64,000 nt of DNA from Chaenocephalus aceratus (Eukaryota; Chordata; Actinopteri; Perciformes; Channichthyidae). Made by a program: the position numbers and the translations under genes. Below the pieces are notes generated by a model. The model did not search any database and was not told where the DNA came from. It saw only the letters and a program-made list of their open reading frames with translations. Where the stretch lies: assembly GCA_023974075.1 (NCBI GenBank), contig CM043800.1, forward strand, positions 30,450,452 through 30,514,451, written 5' to 3'. Of the stretch, positions 1 through 13,042 are shown piece by piece. Numbering within the stretch: the first letter of the stretch is position 1; each line of letters opens with the position of its first letter.

Positions 1-90
1 ATTCATTAATATAAAAATGTCATGTATTATTATTCAAACTATATTATGTCAATAAAATCAGTGCATGATCAATGTTTACCATAATCTTTC

Positions 91-960
91 TCTGCCATCA
101 AATCAAATCAAGTTTTATTTATATAGCACATTTATAAACGATTTTTGGTCGAGCCAAAGTGCTGTACATATAATAAAAATAGCCTACAGTAGAGACACTT
201 TACAGCAAATACAACAGCACAGATTGTTCAGAATATCAGTATGAGAAAAACGAGACCCTCTGTCCTTAGACCCTCACATCGTACAAGGAAACACTTCCAG
301 AGAAAACCCACAGTTTAAAGGGAAAATGGGAGAAACCTCCGGGAGAGCAACAGAGGAGGGATCCCTCTCCCAGGACGGACAGACGTGCAATAGATGCCGT
401 GTGTAAATCGAAGAGATAATACATTTTACAGCATATCGACCGAATGTTAGGAAATGCATGGGTCTGTAATAAGAAGATGAATCCACGAGGATGTCAGCTA
501 CAATCCTGTGGAAGCCATCAGGGAAGCAGCATGCCGAGACCCAAGGCAGGACCGCAGAGACAGGTTCAGCCACGACCCGAAGTCCACGACTTAATCCAGA
601 ACTCAGGATAGAGGATCCAAGACACAGGACTACAGCAAGAGGATCAGCCTCGACTCCGGATCCCGGCGTAGATATAGATACAAAACAAGAAAAAAGATTT
701 GGCTGGGTTAATCGGAACAAGAGAATACACAGACACAGACAGAGAGGGAAAAGGTCATTGGATAAAAGTTATTCTTGATAACCCTCTAGAAAGATCTCAT
801 GAACTTCCCCACTCAATCTATCAAGACCCGAGCAGTTCTATTAGATATAGGATAAGAAACAGAGATAGGGAGCACAACAACCCATCTCTTCGTCAGATGC
901 ACTCCCCCGCTTATCTAAGCGACTCTGTACCCCATTACCCTCTGTACCCCGTTACCCTCT
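91..960 (-). mobile_element. L2-type LINE/SINE 3'-end fragment, inverted
   Basis: Read on the minus strand, the stretch near 91-170 has the typical 3' end of fish L2/Rex-type retroposons: a 'cagcactttgg' block, then 'gtgctatataaataaaacttg' sense motifs and a short tandem 'atttg' tail. The sequence to about 960 has the same low-complexity, purine-rich look and no conserved reading frame; the small ORFs on both strands here look fortuitous. The inner boundary is a guess. The same kind of tail occurs at 62400-62488, where a recognisable reverse transcriptase precedes it. Confidence 0.5.
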
Positions 961-3900
961 ACAAGGCCATAGACCAGCAGAGGGAAAATGGGGGGTGGGT
1001 AAGGGTTTTTAAGAATAAACCGCAAGGGTCTAAAAGGGAAAAAAGATGAAATATAAAAGGTACTATATTTTAAGTAATCCTATCTACTATTCCTATATTC
1101 GAATAATGTATAAACTATTTAAAAAATACTTCATGAAATCCTATGTTATGCCATATGTCATGTAATGACCAAATGCATAGTAAATGAATGTGTAAACACG
1201 TATAATCTAATAAATGCCTCTTATTTCTTGTACAGATGTGATTTACGCAGCACTGTTAGCGGCTGTGGCCAGTAAAATGAGGCAGTGCACCCTCAGCAAC
1301 AGGCACTCCCACTAATTTAATTGATATTAACACGCAAGTCAGCATTTCCTGACCGCAGCTCTTGTTTGATAGTCTATGAATAACCTTTGGCTGAGCTAAT
1401 ATCCTGCAGACGAGCAGCAAAGTGCTGGGCTTAGCAGGATGGTATCTGTCAATGCCTGGTGTAGGCGCAGAGCCAGTAGAGACGGCCATCATTTCATATC
1501 TCTGTGGATCTGGAGGGTCTCTAGCTGCTTGTGAATCCAGCCTGTCAAAATCCATCAAGTGCTATCTGTAATACACAGCACAGTGCAGGAGGAAGTGTGT
1601 CGGCTCATCTGAGAGGTTTCTATGTCTGCAGTGGAAATCAGCTGCTAGTGGGAAGACATGGGTGTTGAGGATAGGAAAGACACATTTCAATTCAAAATGA
1701 TCAGTTAGACTTTTTACTGGTAGACTATGTAGTTCAATCTGATTATAAGCATTCCTAAATCTCAGTAATGTTATATTCTTTTTAATTTTATACAAACTAA
1801 ATGAAGTAAAACACAACAAATTGCCAACAAGTCAAACCCCTGGTACAATGGTCAATTCTAATTGTTACACTTTCTGTAAGGATTTCAAAAGGGGACCATT
1901 TCAAACTCAAGCTGGAAAACCTTCCAGAAATTATATATCATTTGTTGTTATTGGTCTCCAGCATTGTCATAAACAAATAGGCGAACTGTATTAAAGTGGT
2001 ACGAGTTAAACATTGTTGTAAACATCCTGAACAAAACAAAAACAACTCTTGACACCTGGCAAGAGTTTTACTCATCATTATTTAATCCAAATCAAATATG
2101 GTGGAGTACAAAACCAAAACAAAGCAAAATGCGTCACTGTCTAAATACTCGTGGACTGTAACACACAGCACTGCACCTGCTACCTTGTTGGCACAAAGCC
2201 TTTTTATAATTAGAAATCCCAGACAGGTGACTAACATCCACCTTTGATATATCAGTACTTTAATCCTACGCTTAAAAACTGAAAAAGTGGAGCAGACAGA
2301 CGGAAGGGTGTGCCAGACAGCGACGACTCAAACACAACGGAACCAGTCCCAGAGCACAGACCACTGACATGTTGCAACACGACAAACACAACTCTCTAGT
2401 GTCATGGCAATAGGCCTGTTCACCTCTCTATTTAAAACTTATTTTAATAAAACGCACACTAATCTTTTCATTTTGTTTCTTTCAATCCAATGTGGAGGGT
2501 ACATTTGGATGCATATTACCACATTACCACAAAAAGTGATAAATATGTCCAAGCTTTGTCTCCTGTGTAGAGCAGCCTGTTCTGTAAGCCACTGGATTCA
2601 TTAGTGGTTGTGTGGGCTTTGCCTAGGTAACAACTATTGATCCAAGAGGCTCTTCCCCTGCATAAAAGGCTTTGGCTGTGGTAGCCCGTCAATCCTGACT
2701 GTCATTAAGAGAAGACTAAAACATCTGTTTACTGAAAAGATCGACTGCATCCATCTCGCGCTGCAGGAGCCAGAGTTAGCTTGTTTTGTGGTTGAGGGAA
2801 GGTTAAAGAAAGCTTTTCTAAATAAAAGGGCGATCTGGTGAGGGACTGGTAACAGGGGTGGTTTGCATACAGAGGGCGCCATCAACATGCAGATCTAAAA
2901 GCCATTATGTTTGAAATGTTGCTGTGGGTCTTGTTGGTAAGCATTGAGTATTTGATGATGAGCATGAGTATTTCTTCCTGGATCAGTAATTCAAATATAA
3001 AAGTCTGCATTGCCTTGGGTTGTTTAAAGTGTTGTAGTTTAAAGGATTACCTCTCCTTTAAGGCTTCAATACACGGTTAAAAAGTAAAGTGATCGCAGTG
3101 TAACACGAAACTGCTGAGCTTTACGATTTACCGAAAAACTTACAAGGAAGCAGGTACAGGTGTTTCCCTTTTCTCTGCAGGGACTTTACTTTTAAAGAAG
3201 GAAATATGGCACAAAAAGCAAAAGCCTTCATGGTGTAATTCTGGAAATAATATACCGATTACGTCTGCCAGAGAAAAAAGTACTTTCAGTTCACAAAACC
3301 TTTTTCCCAACATGTCTAAACGCTTACATTTCCATCAAGCGGAATCTCCCCATCTCCAAGAGGCGATAGAAAGCCAATATCAATATTTCATAAACAAATG
3401 AAACCCTGGATGGAGGCTAGCATCAGAGTGGCCCTGGAGGGGAGAGCCGATCAATGATAGCTCTGTCCGCCTGTCTGCCAATCCACAGGCCCATGCAGGA
3501 TAATGCTATTACCCATCAGTCGGAGTGGACCATCGACCAGCCTGCTGCTCTTTGAGCACACTAATCCAATACAAAGCATTAAAACATTTGTTCAGTGACA
3601 CACTCGCTGCAAGTCTGAGCCCAGGAATCAGGACTGATCCTGCCTGACAAAAGACTGCAGCAGAGGGTCCCTAACTGTAAAGACCCCCAACAAGATACCT
3701 GGACCCCCCTCATTTATGGCATTGAAACAGTTTCATTATATTTAAATGTAGGAACTGAAAATAGTACAATTAATAATCTCATCACAATTACTCAGAAATG
3801 CAGGACCGAAAAGTAGAAAAGGTGTCTACTCCCTGAACAATCCTCCCACGGTGTTGTGCTACACTTTCCTGTAAAACCACCTATTGTCTAATAACAAGTA

Positions 3901-5013
3901 TGATATTCAAATTGAAAAGAGTAGAAGTAGCATACTATTGAAACACCCAAGTAAAGTAAAAGTACCCCCAAATTGAAGTTAGGTTCAGTTCTTCAATAAA
4001 AGTATTTGTTTACTTCCCCTCTTGTTCTATCAACTACTAGCCACTATTAGCTTACTATTTAGTCAGGCATAATACAGTCAAATCATACAATAAAACTAGT
4101 TTAAAGCTGACATTATCTCATTGAAAATCAGATGGGGTCTAACCGTTTTGAAATAATAACAAAACGTAGAAGAAAGTAGCTGTGCTTTCTGAATTGTTTG
4201 AATGATTGTTTTACCTTTTTAAGATGCAACCAGGTGTTTCCATGGTCAGACAAGGACACTTTACAGAGTGGTTTCTGGCTACTTCAACCATGACACAGCT
4301 CAGTCCTTGTTCATTGTGTTTTACACACAGTGTACAAAAAGAACACTGATTTATACAAAACAAAATGGCTGAATGTTTGTCAATTATCCAATCAGAACTG
4401 GTTTTAGAAGGTCAGCCTCTAAAGGAAGCAGCAGCCCCCAAAGATTTAAAAATAAAAGCATCCCCAACAAATTTCCACTAACATTTAAGTACCACACAGT
4501 CGCAATATACGATATAATAAATAAGGAAAGTTTGCATTTAAAGCCTAATTATATATTAAAAACTGGTAGCAGATGGAAGCCTTTTTCCGAAAAGGTGACA
4601 TGAGTTTAGGGGCCTCAGAGGAATACATTTGGTTTTTTGTATGACAGAACGTTTTATATAATAAAAAAAGAGCTTTAACGGGCATGTTACATAATAAACA
4701 CGTTCTAATATTGCTTATTTTGATAATTTCCCAGGTTGAAAATATTACACTTATTCAATTGTAGACTCCTCCTGTTACATGAAGTTCCCACATGGAGTAC
4801 TTTTACCATCAGGAGTTAATCAAGTGTTGCATGGGTTGTCCCAGTGGGAATACAGTTTTAAATCAGCACCACCTTTACCAGCTGCAACCCTAAACTTTGG
4901 CTTTAACATAATATAAATAATTATTATGAAACTGGCCATTCTGCATAATGACTCATTTGACTTTTGGTGCTTCAAAATGGAAACTATTGTGTACTTACTT
5001 TACTGTAGATTTT
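961..5013. other. Non-coding interval, no gene seen
   Basis: No ORF here has domain character or credible splice context. The DNA is AT-rich and mostly unique. The blocks at about 1216-1560 and 3390-3560 are less AT-rich and lack simple repeats. They could be conserved non-coding elements, but conservation cannot be judged from one sequence. Confidence 0.5.
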
Positions 5014-5888
5014 AACCCTTTCATGCATGGAGGTCACTATTCATGGGGGTCACAGCTATTCAAAAGGTGTTTTCTTGTATATGCATTGTTTTGTTTGCAT
5101 AGTTGCACCATCACCTTATTGCATCATCCCACACACTGCCACTCAGTGCCAAGTCAGTGTAAGTGCATGATACATGTCTCTAAACCAAGATGGACGACAG
5201 AAAGCCACATGGACCAAGTCACCCATCTATATCTTGCCAATCCTTTTATGGAAAGCGTCCCCTGCAGGTATAAAAAAGGTGGTGACATCAAGTAACAACT
5301 AAGGAATCATATAATTAATAAATTATCAAAGTATTGATTTTATGTTTGCAGGAAATCATGATTAACCACCTCTCCACTACAGTGGACGTCATGCATCACT
5401 GGCTATATTTCAACTACAATTCGTACTGGTACTGCTGCTGTTGTTCCCAGGGCCGTCCCTCCCTACAGGCAGATCATGCAGACTGTGTGGGGCCTCACCT
5501 TGTGGAGAGGGGCCACACCTTGCGGAGGGGGGTCTCAACTGAGGCGCACCTATGCGCTTATGTAGCGCAATTAGGGTGGCGCGGCACGGTTTCGCCGCTG
5601 CGAGGCTACTAGCACTCATCAAATAACTGTGCGTGGGGCCTCAAATTGGCCCCTGGCGCTGGTTATTCTTGAAAATACTCCATCTGCAATATCTTTTTGG
5701 GCCGTAAATCAATATACTTATGTTATTATAATGTGATTTTCAGTGTCCTGAGTGGACATATACAAATCTATTTGAAAAAACTAGATTAAAAAAAAAGTTC
5801 AAATCTTGTTTTTCATGCCCCAAGAGCAATAATAACACTTGGTAAAAAGATCCTGACTGAGGTTTTCATAATTCATGCACGAAAGACT
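5014..5888. repeat. Possible DNA-transposon remnant with short inverted ends
   Basis: A CTTTCATGCATG motif at 5018 is mirrored by CATGCACGAAAG at 5874 (one mismatch as an inverted repeat). The sequence next to the left end (ATGCATGGAGGTCACTA) resembles a dispersed fish repeat. The GC-rich core at 5440-5660 looks like a separate insertion. No target duplication was identified. Confidence 0.3.
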
Positions 5889-6245
5889 GGTATACACTTT
5901 AAAAATGAGTGAAAGACTTGACATGTAGCAGAATATGTTGTACTGCTTCTTTTAAAATTATAATATCTAAGTTGTTAATGTAACTTGCTGTATGTAGGGC
6001 CTTCATGTGTCTGAATACATTACAACCAGTCTATGATTACAACATACTGAATACAATGTCTTGGAAATCCATCCGTCAGTGAAGCTTTTAAGTGGAAATC
6101 CACCGGGTGGTAAACACGTGTCTTGGCCATCTGCAGCGCTTTAAACTTTCCCTCATGTTTTCCAGCAGTTTCCTTTCTCCTCTGATACCATCACCGTCTG
6201 GCTGCCCTCTGCAAGGCCTCATGTTGTCTCACTCAGACCCCCCTC

Positions 6246-6251
6246 ACGCAT

Positions 6252-6342
<91 letters not shown>
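6246..6342. repeat. Compound microsatellite (ACGC)n-(AC)n
   Basis: About 60 bp of ACGC units run directly into about 30 bp of AC units. The apparent ORF over it (6092-6472) is a repeat artefact. Confidence 0.95.
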
Positions 6343-6343
<1 letters not shown>

Positions 6344-6491
6344 CATGAGATGAAATTCCTCTATCTCCATTTGCAGCAGGTCATCAACCCAAGAATATTA
6401 ATCATAGTTCTTGTTTACCCCGACCTTCACTTTCCTCACTCTGTTTTTTGCTCTGATTCTCCTCATTTGTAGTCCTGCAGCTCTTTACCTC

Positions 6492-6570
<79 letters not shown>

Positions 6571-6600
6571 TGTCTGTCTGTCTGTCTTCTGTCTGTCTTT
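6492..6600. repeat. Microsatellite (CTGT)n
   Basis: About 26 tetranucleotide units with two interruptions near the right end. The 6411-6632 ORF across it is an artefact of the repeat. Confidence 0.95.
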
Positions 6601-9600
6601 GCTCATCCTGTCATATTTTCTTCAACAGGTAGGATAAATCCCCCTAAAAGCCTCACAATTCCTCTATGTTCTGCAAAAGAAAAAGAACAACGCTATAAAC
6701 ATTAGTGATTTAGGAATAATAAGTAAAAGACTGAAAGTTTATGCCGGTTCAATCTGGTAAGTGAAAGCAGCAGAAACGTTGACTATCATTATGTGAGGAA
6801 CAATACACCTTGTTTTCATCAGTATCGTATACTGGTTGTGTTACACCAACGGGGGAGGTGAAGTTGTGGATAAAGACCCCAAGGGAGAGGGAGGTGAAAG
6901 AGTAAAAGCGTGAGAAAGAGGAAATGAAAGAGAAGAGAACCAGGAAATACCATGTCACTTGAGTATATCCGTGCAGTCTGCATCTAATCCTCATGAGAAC
7001 ATCAACAAATACAGAGGATCAGATGCAGGAGCAGACTTAATGATTTAAAGGCCCAGAATCTGAACTGTCTGTCCTGAATGAGAAAAACCCTGTTTCCTAG
7101 ATAACAGGATTATATACCGCTCATTTGTTTTAAAACTTTGAATACATTAAGAGTAAAATGATATTGCTGCACAGACTGTGTGGAAAGTATAGTCTGGTTG
7201 ATGGTGGGTCTAAAAAACGCAGAACTTTGATATTAAAGCAAGCTCTTATCGCAATTTATTTTAAGCCCAGGTCATCTGTCAATTAATTTATGATGCATTT
7301 TCCCACTTCTAAAACTTTGTATCGTCTTCTGTTCTTTGCTAGACAAAAACTGAAATGCAATACACCTGTTATCTTTGTTTTATGCTGTAATTTGATTTGA
7401 ATGTGGCTTGGAAAATCCACCTCACAATGATAAACGATTAATTCAGGCAGACTAAAATCAGAATGTGAAATACAGTAAGTGTAATTTAGCAAGTGTTGTT
7501 CATTTATTTACAACACAGTTCACGCGTTCATTGAAACCAAATATGCTTTGTTTCTGTGTTGGATTTGTTTTAGACACTTAAGAATCTCCCATATTACCAT
7601 ATCAATATTTCCTATCATATTTGCCTTTGGCCCTCACTAACAGTTCAAACAGAGCTGATGTTTGTTCAGTGGATTATATAGCAGCCATGTTTAAAGTTAA
7701 GGCAGCAGTAGACTCTGTTGAAAGTCTAGGAATACCCAAAGGAAGATTTGAAGGATATCAAAGCTTAACAACAAACTGAATGAATGAACCCAAGATAGTT
7801 GTTGTCAAAAGAAAATGTTACGTTTAAACAAGTGTCTCATATCAAAGTAGCAACTCCTGAATCAGATTTTTTATCTGCATATTTGTGTAGGAGTTCACTC
7901 TGTAACTAACTGTGCGGTTTCCTACAGAAGCAACGGTATAATTTTAGGAGTGGGCTCGAGGGATCACGAAGTGTGACCTCAACATTCAGGGAGGCTCTGG
8001 GCGAGTTTCTCCCCTGAGCAGAGGCATTACAAAAGGCTAACTTCTCTGTCCACAAAAGCCTTAGTGAAATACAGATGTAATTGCTATATTGATTTGCTTC
8101 GTTATGTTCTCTCCACTGCATTCATTTCTTTTTTTTGACCCAGCAGTCTTTACAGTACACATGATGATTGTCTCTGTGAAGAACTGGGCTACATGATGGC
8201 ACAGACATACATTTTATTGTGGAAATAAACGTAGCTATATAATATATGATTAAGTTTGAAAATACAGTTAGATCATTTGAATTAGTTTCACTTCTGTGTG
8301 ATGTATGTGCAGCCTTTTTTGGATGTTTTTGGTAAATCGGGAGTACAACAATGTGATTAAACAAAATGTCTGCCAGGAGGAGTAATCGGATTTCCAATTC
8401 ACGCCGAGCTTGTAGGTGGTTTGACTCACTTGTGTAAGGGCAAACATGGACTCGGGGGTGAATTTGCTTGCAATCAATAACCCGCCTTCTCCCAGGCTCT
8501 GAACCTTTATCTGTTTCCTCAGATCTAACTGGAGCTTGTATTGATCTGTGTGAGTGACAGATGGGCTTGTATCGAGGCGGTCTGCTGGCCTTTTGCTGCC
8601 GCAGTCATTGTTGTGCATACAGATCGTTGGTGCGTGACTCAGACTGATCAAAGTTCAGTCGTGTCGTGGTTCCATGATACTGTAAATGTAACAATAACAG
8701 TTAAAGTGATAATTATTAGGAAATCAGCTGTTGAATGTAAAATAGTGTCTGACTTTTACCCTGTAAAAATGATCAAATCTCCTCCCTTAAAAGTGCCATC
8801 TTAATCATTGACAACTTTCAACTTTAAACCCTCAAGATATAGCACTAGATAAGCTATGAACAGTCAGCGGAGAGGAACTGATCTCACTTTTATTTTCCAT
8901 GAAAACGTCCTTGAAATGAGCAAAGGAAGCACTTTCGCTCTGTCCCTGCCGTCCTATGACTTCTCTAGACCAAGTGATATTGAAATCTGTGACGAAACGC
9001 CATGTTTTCTGTGACCTGGAAACATCTGTAGGGGGGGAATACTGACATTACTCAGAATAAAAACATCACTTCGAAACCAAAACTGCAGGCTGTTGAAATA
9101 CAGTGCTTCCAGACATTCTGGGCTAGTTCACTTATTCATAGAAAAATCCCTGAATGACACAAATGTAGAAACAAAGAAGAACTGGTATTTCAGTCAAAGT
9201 GTGAAGTAGGGGTTAGCTGAGTGATTCCAGGGATGTTAATCCATCCATCACGTTCATCCAGACATCTAAACAACTAATGGAAACTATTAGAAATTGTACA
9301 ACGACATTCATGCTCCCCGAAAGATAAAGCACTTTGTTGATCCCCTGACACTCATTTAAATGTGCTGTTGTTAGTCAGATGTCCTTGTTAGTTAAGTGCA
9401 ACAAAATGTTGGTGCAGACAATCACATTCACCTCAGGATGAATGGTAATAAACGTGGGTCCCATTAACTATTCACAGGTGTCTGTTGTTGCCGTTCATAC
9501 CTGGTGTCAACATACAGTCGTTACCTGGGAACATGTCTGGGCAATGCTCTGCTTATGCCAACAGTAGAGGCAGAGTTAAGTGACCTTTGAACTTGTCAGG

Positions 9601-9767
9601 TGGATTTTCTTTTTAATTGTTTCCTGCATTTACTCCTGACAACTCTGATCACAATTTGAGTCCAACCACCTTCAAATGTGTTCTGCATGCATCCCACTAC
9701 AATATGTAGACAACATTTACAGACAATCTTTTAATCTCAGGGTTTAATGGGCTATATGACACCAATA
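6601..9767. other. Non-coding interval, no gene seen
   Basis: Only short, unconvincing ORFs. A less AT-rich block at about 8400-8660 is a candidate conserved non-coding element, on composition alone. Confidence 0.5.
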
Positions 9768-10000
9768 ATTATTTGTTTTGCATATAATAATAATAATAGA
9801 TTTAATTTGTTAGCGCTTTTACAGGTGCTCAAAGACGCTTTACAGATATAGTGAAGGGAAAAGAAAAGGAAGGAACAACAAATAAATATATAGTTAAAGT
9901 TAAAGTCAAATAATACAAAAACAATCACACATTAAAAGCCAGATTGAAGAGGTGAGTTTTTTGAAGGTGTGAGGTCATATGAAATGTCTTCTTGATGCTG
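9768..10000 (-). mobile_element. L2-like 3'-terminal fragment, inverted, with (ATT)n tail
   Basis: On the minus strand the sequence reads 'gtaaagcgtctttgagcacc' then 'gcgctaacaaatta' and an ATT-repeat tail, the usual 3' end of L2-type fish retroposons. No coding part remains. Confidence 0.55.
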
Positions 10001-10579
10001 ATATTGAATGAATGAGTTCTGACCCTGTAATGCCTGCAATGTTCACCTTCACAAAATCACACAGTGTGGCAGCGAAAGCAGAAATAACCTCAAAAGGAAA
10101 AGGATGCCACAGATGTACTCTTTGAAGACACATTTTGGACAAACTGAAGAGGTATTTATCTTTCCAAAAAGCTTGCTATGAGATTATAAAATGATATCCA
10201 CACGCTGCAGTGATATTATCTCATTAGTTGCTAAACACCTCAGCAATTCTTCATCTGGATATCTTTTTTTCTTATTGCATGAAGTGCTTGTGAACACACC
10301 CCTTACTTCTATTAAAATGAAAGCCGTTCTAGGGAGCTATTAATAGGTGAAATTGGGCATGCACCAACTTTGTATCTGCTGTTTGGGCCTCTGGCAATAT
10401 TTCACAATCAACCATCCATCAAAAGGAGAATGTTTCCTTTTGAACGCTCAGCTGTGTGTAAAGAAACTGCCCACATTTATTTTCCCACGGGAGTCGAATC
10501 CTGCATGACTGCTTAATCGCATCTTTCCCAATAACTTTCTCCCTATGAAGCAACATTTCACTGCACTGATGTGATACTG

Positions 10580-10581
<2 letters not shown>

Positions 10582-10648
<67 letters not shown>
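10582..10648. repeat. Microsatellite (GT)n
   Basis: About 33 uninterrupted GT units. Confidence 0.97.
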
Positions 10649-10649
<1 letters not shown>

Positions 10650-12559
10650 AGTATCTTACAGTAATTGTTTGTGCACTGCCTGTTTAGATAACAGCGTACT
10701 TAACACCAAACAAAACTAATAAGGGTATACAATTTGTGCAATTGAGTATTTGGCATTATATCCTTGTCTAGGCAGCTCGTCAACATTTTTCAAGGCTTTG
10801 TTTAAAGCTCTGCCAAAATGAAGTCTTGTATTTCAGGCTTAGCATCTTTGTGAAGTTCTGCCCTGTGAAAATGTCTCTGCATCCCTTTTGTGTGAAATAG
10901 CTTTTATTATCTGAGATTATTAATAATACAAATCTCCTCTTATATGTGAGTGCTTTCTCTCGGGTCTCAATTAGTGCCATTGACGTTTTAAAACACCGAC
11001 CCTTCCCAGAAGATGCTGCGTATGTTCTGTGAGAGGATGAGCCACCGGGGGCTTTTCCTGGGCTGAGGAGACATCTTGTGGTGAGGGGGAAACACTAGCC
11101 ATTGGACAAGGCCAAAAAGATTAAATGTTGCTTCCTCGGACCAGGAAGTCATTTATCATGTTTAGCTTTCAGACACCAACAACAAAGATGGCACAACCTC
11201 TTGGCCTAAATACTAGAGACTTATAGAGACAAATGTATATAAAAGGAACAAAAAAGCTTGTTTTTCTTATTTTTAGAGAAAGGAGACTCATGATGCAGCT
11301 GACATTCATGAATAATTGCATGACTCTCATGAATCTCATGACTTTTCACTTCCTTTTTGTTGTTCATGAACACATTAATCATCAGCAAGGAATTAAAGTT
11401 AAACCACATCTTATTATAGTACTTAAAAGCATGTTTTCTTTATTATATGAGGGATTTTGTTCGGAAATGAAGATCATGATACTTGAAATATTAATGCCAA
11501 CTCTATCCTATTAAATGAAAGCAGTAAAAGGTTGAAACAAATACCTCCAAGCAACTCTGGGCTACACAAAGCCATGAAAGATCCGTTCAGCGTGCCCAAC
11601 ATGCTGAGTGGATGCATGCTGAGTAAAGCCAGACAAAACAGCAGAAGGCACACAAACTCAGCTGGATGTCATTATCGCAAATATTTCAACCATGTTTCCA
11701 CCTGGTGAGCATGAAACAACAAAGGCACATTTTTTCTACAAATGAAACACTTTTCCGTTGATGCTGCAGCCAGAGCTTCTAAAGACGGTGTTGTTTGTTT
11801 GGTTCAAAGCTGTGTGTGTTTGCAGATAATTTGTACTGCCAATATAAAAAAATGCAACTCTTTAGAAAGATTTGTCTGAGAAACAAACACACAACACCAG
11901 AGAGGAAGAAAGGTCCTCCCTACTGAGTGATGTTACACTGAGGCCTTTACAGTGTGTGTTTCCCAGCGTCAGGCTGTACCACCCATCACGCCACATACCG
12001 TTGAGTCCCTGCGAAAGCTCATTTCTACTTTCTGATGGTTAAACAAGTGTGAGATCTGACAGAGGGACGACACAGGAACAAGGCGGTGGCGGACGTGCTC
12101 GCCTAACCCTCCTCTGCCCGGCTGACCAGTATCAATTTGCAGCACACATCCTTCCCTCCTCTTCCTGTTCCCGCCCCTTTATGATCCACTTAAGGGGATG
12201 GCTGACAGTGACATCGGGCTGCATCATACAGCACAAAGGCCTTGAGTGAGCTCTGACTGTCATGGTGTGTACTGGGAAACACAGACTGTCTTTCACTGGG
12301 CGGCACTGTGACCGACTGAGCGCTGCCCCTGCAGGGAAAATGACATCCCTTTTTGCAATGCTTGATTCCAACAACCAATAGCTTTGCATCCCCAATAATC
12401 AATTTCATAGTAAAGTAGGTCAGCATTTACAAAAGAATAGCTTCAACAACCGATCTTAGCCTGCTAAGTAATGGTTCATTTAGTTATGTAGGGTACTAAC
12501 TTCCTGTGAATCCCAACTTGTTTGAGCACAGTGTCACAGAAGTTAGAGGACCCACTGCA
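10649..12559. other. Non-coding interval upstream of the first rapunzel-like gene
   Basis: No supported gene. It may contain distal regulatory DNA for the gene whose first exon ends at 13042. Confidence 0.5.
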
Positions 12560-12573
12560 GTGACCATGGCAAC
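12560..12573 (+). promoter_or_regulatory. Perfect RFX X-box motif
   Basis: GTGACC-AT-GGCAAC matches the X-box consensus GTNRCC-N2-RGYAAC at every position. It lies about 390 bp upstream of the TATA box of the first rapunzel-like gene. A second perfect X-box lies upstream of the paralogue, at 19396. Confidence 0.6.
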
Positions 12574-12899
12574 CTCGTTCAAGCCACAACAAGAGGGGTT
12601 TTGTCCTCGAGGGCCGCTCTAGTGAACCCTACTGCGCCTGCTCTCCTTTTTATATCTCTTTCTCACTCTGTCTCTTTTACACACACATACACAAACAGGC
12701 ACACACACATATACACAGAAACCAGTTTGACTTTTTTTCCTTAATTTTCCCAGGGTGCATGTGGTGGAGTGTTTACGGGATGTTATCCTCCGTCAGTGCC
12801 GGCCCCCCATCCCTCTGAGTGGGTTTTCTGAGGAATGCTGAAACGGGATGGAGGAGTTCCAAAGGGGGAGTGACGAGAGAGAGACAGGCAGACACTGGG

Positions 12900-12945
12900 A
12901 GAGAAAGGGAGAGAGAAGGAGGGAGGGAGGGAGGGAGAGAGGTAG
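12900..12945. repeat. Purine-rich (GGGA)n tract
   Basis: A GAGA/GGGA run immediately upstream of the TATA box. Such promoter-proximal GA tracts are common. The 12773 and 12819 ORFs across it are artefacts. Confidence 0.85.
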
Positions 12946-12951
12946 GGAGTC

Positions 12952-13042
12952 TATATATGCATCCCAAAGAGGCTGGTGCTCACAGGCACAGCTGGACTAC
13001 TGGATAACTGGACTGTAGCCCACTGGATATTTTGCTAGAAAG
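12952..13042 (+). promoter_or_regulatory. TATA promoter and non-coding exon 1 of rapunzel-like gene 1
   Basis: TATATAT at 12952-12958 predicts a start near 12983. The putative exon ends at 13042 with a consensus donor (AG|GTGAGT). The matching acceptor (TTTCAG) is at 14621-14626, 67 bp before the ATG of the coding exon. This is inferred from splice and TATA motifs only; there are no transcript data. Confidence 0.55.

Noticed and set aside
274..720. 148-aa minus-strand ORF
   Set aside because: It overlaps the inverted retroposon 3' fragment and shows no recognisable domain.
5440..5660. GC-rich block with CAGGGCCGTCCCT and GGCCCCTGG ends, possible hAT MITE
   Set aside because: The ends are not convincing inverted repeats and no 8-bp duplication was found.
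6092..6632. ORFs rich in HARTHART and SVCLSVCL
   Set aside because: Pure translation of the ACGC/AC and CTGT microsatellites.
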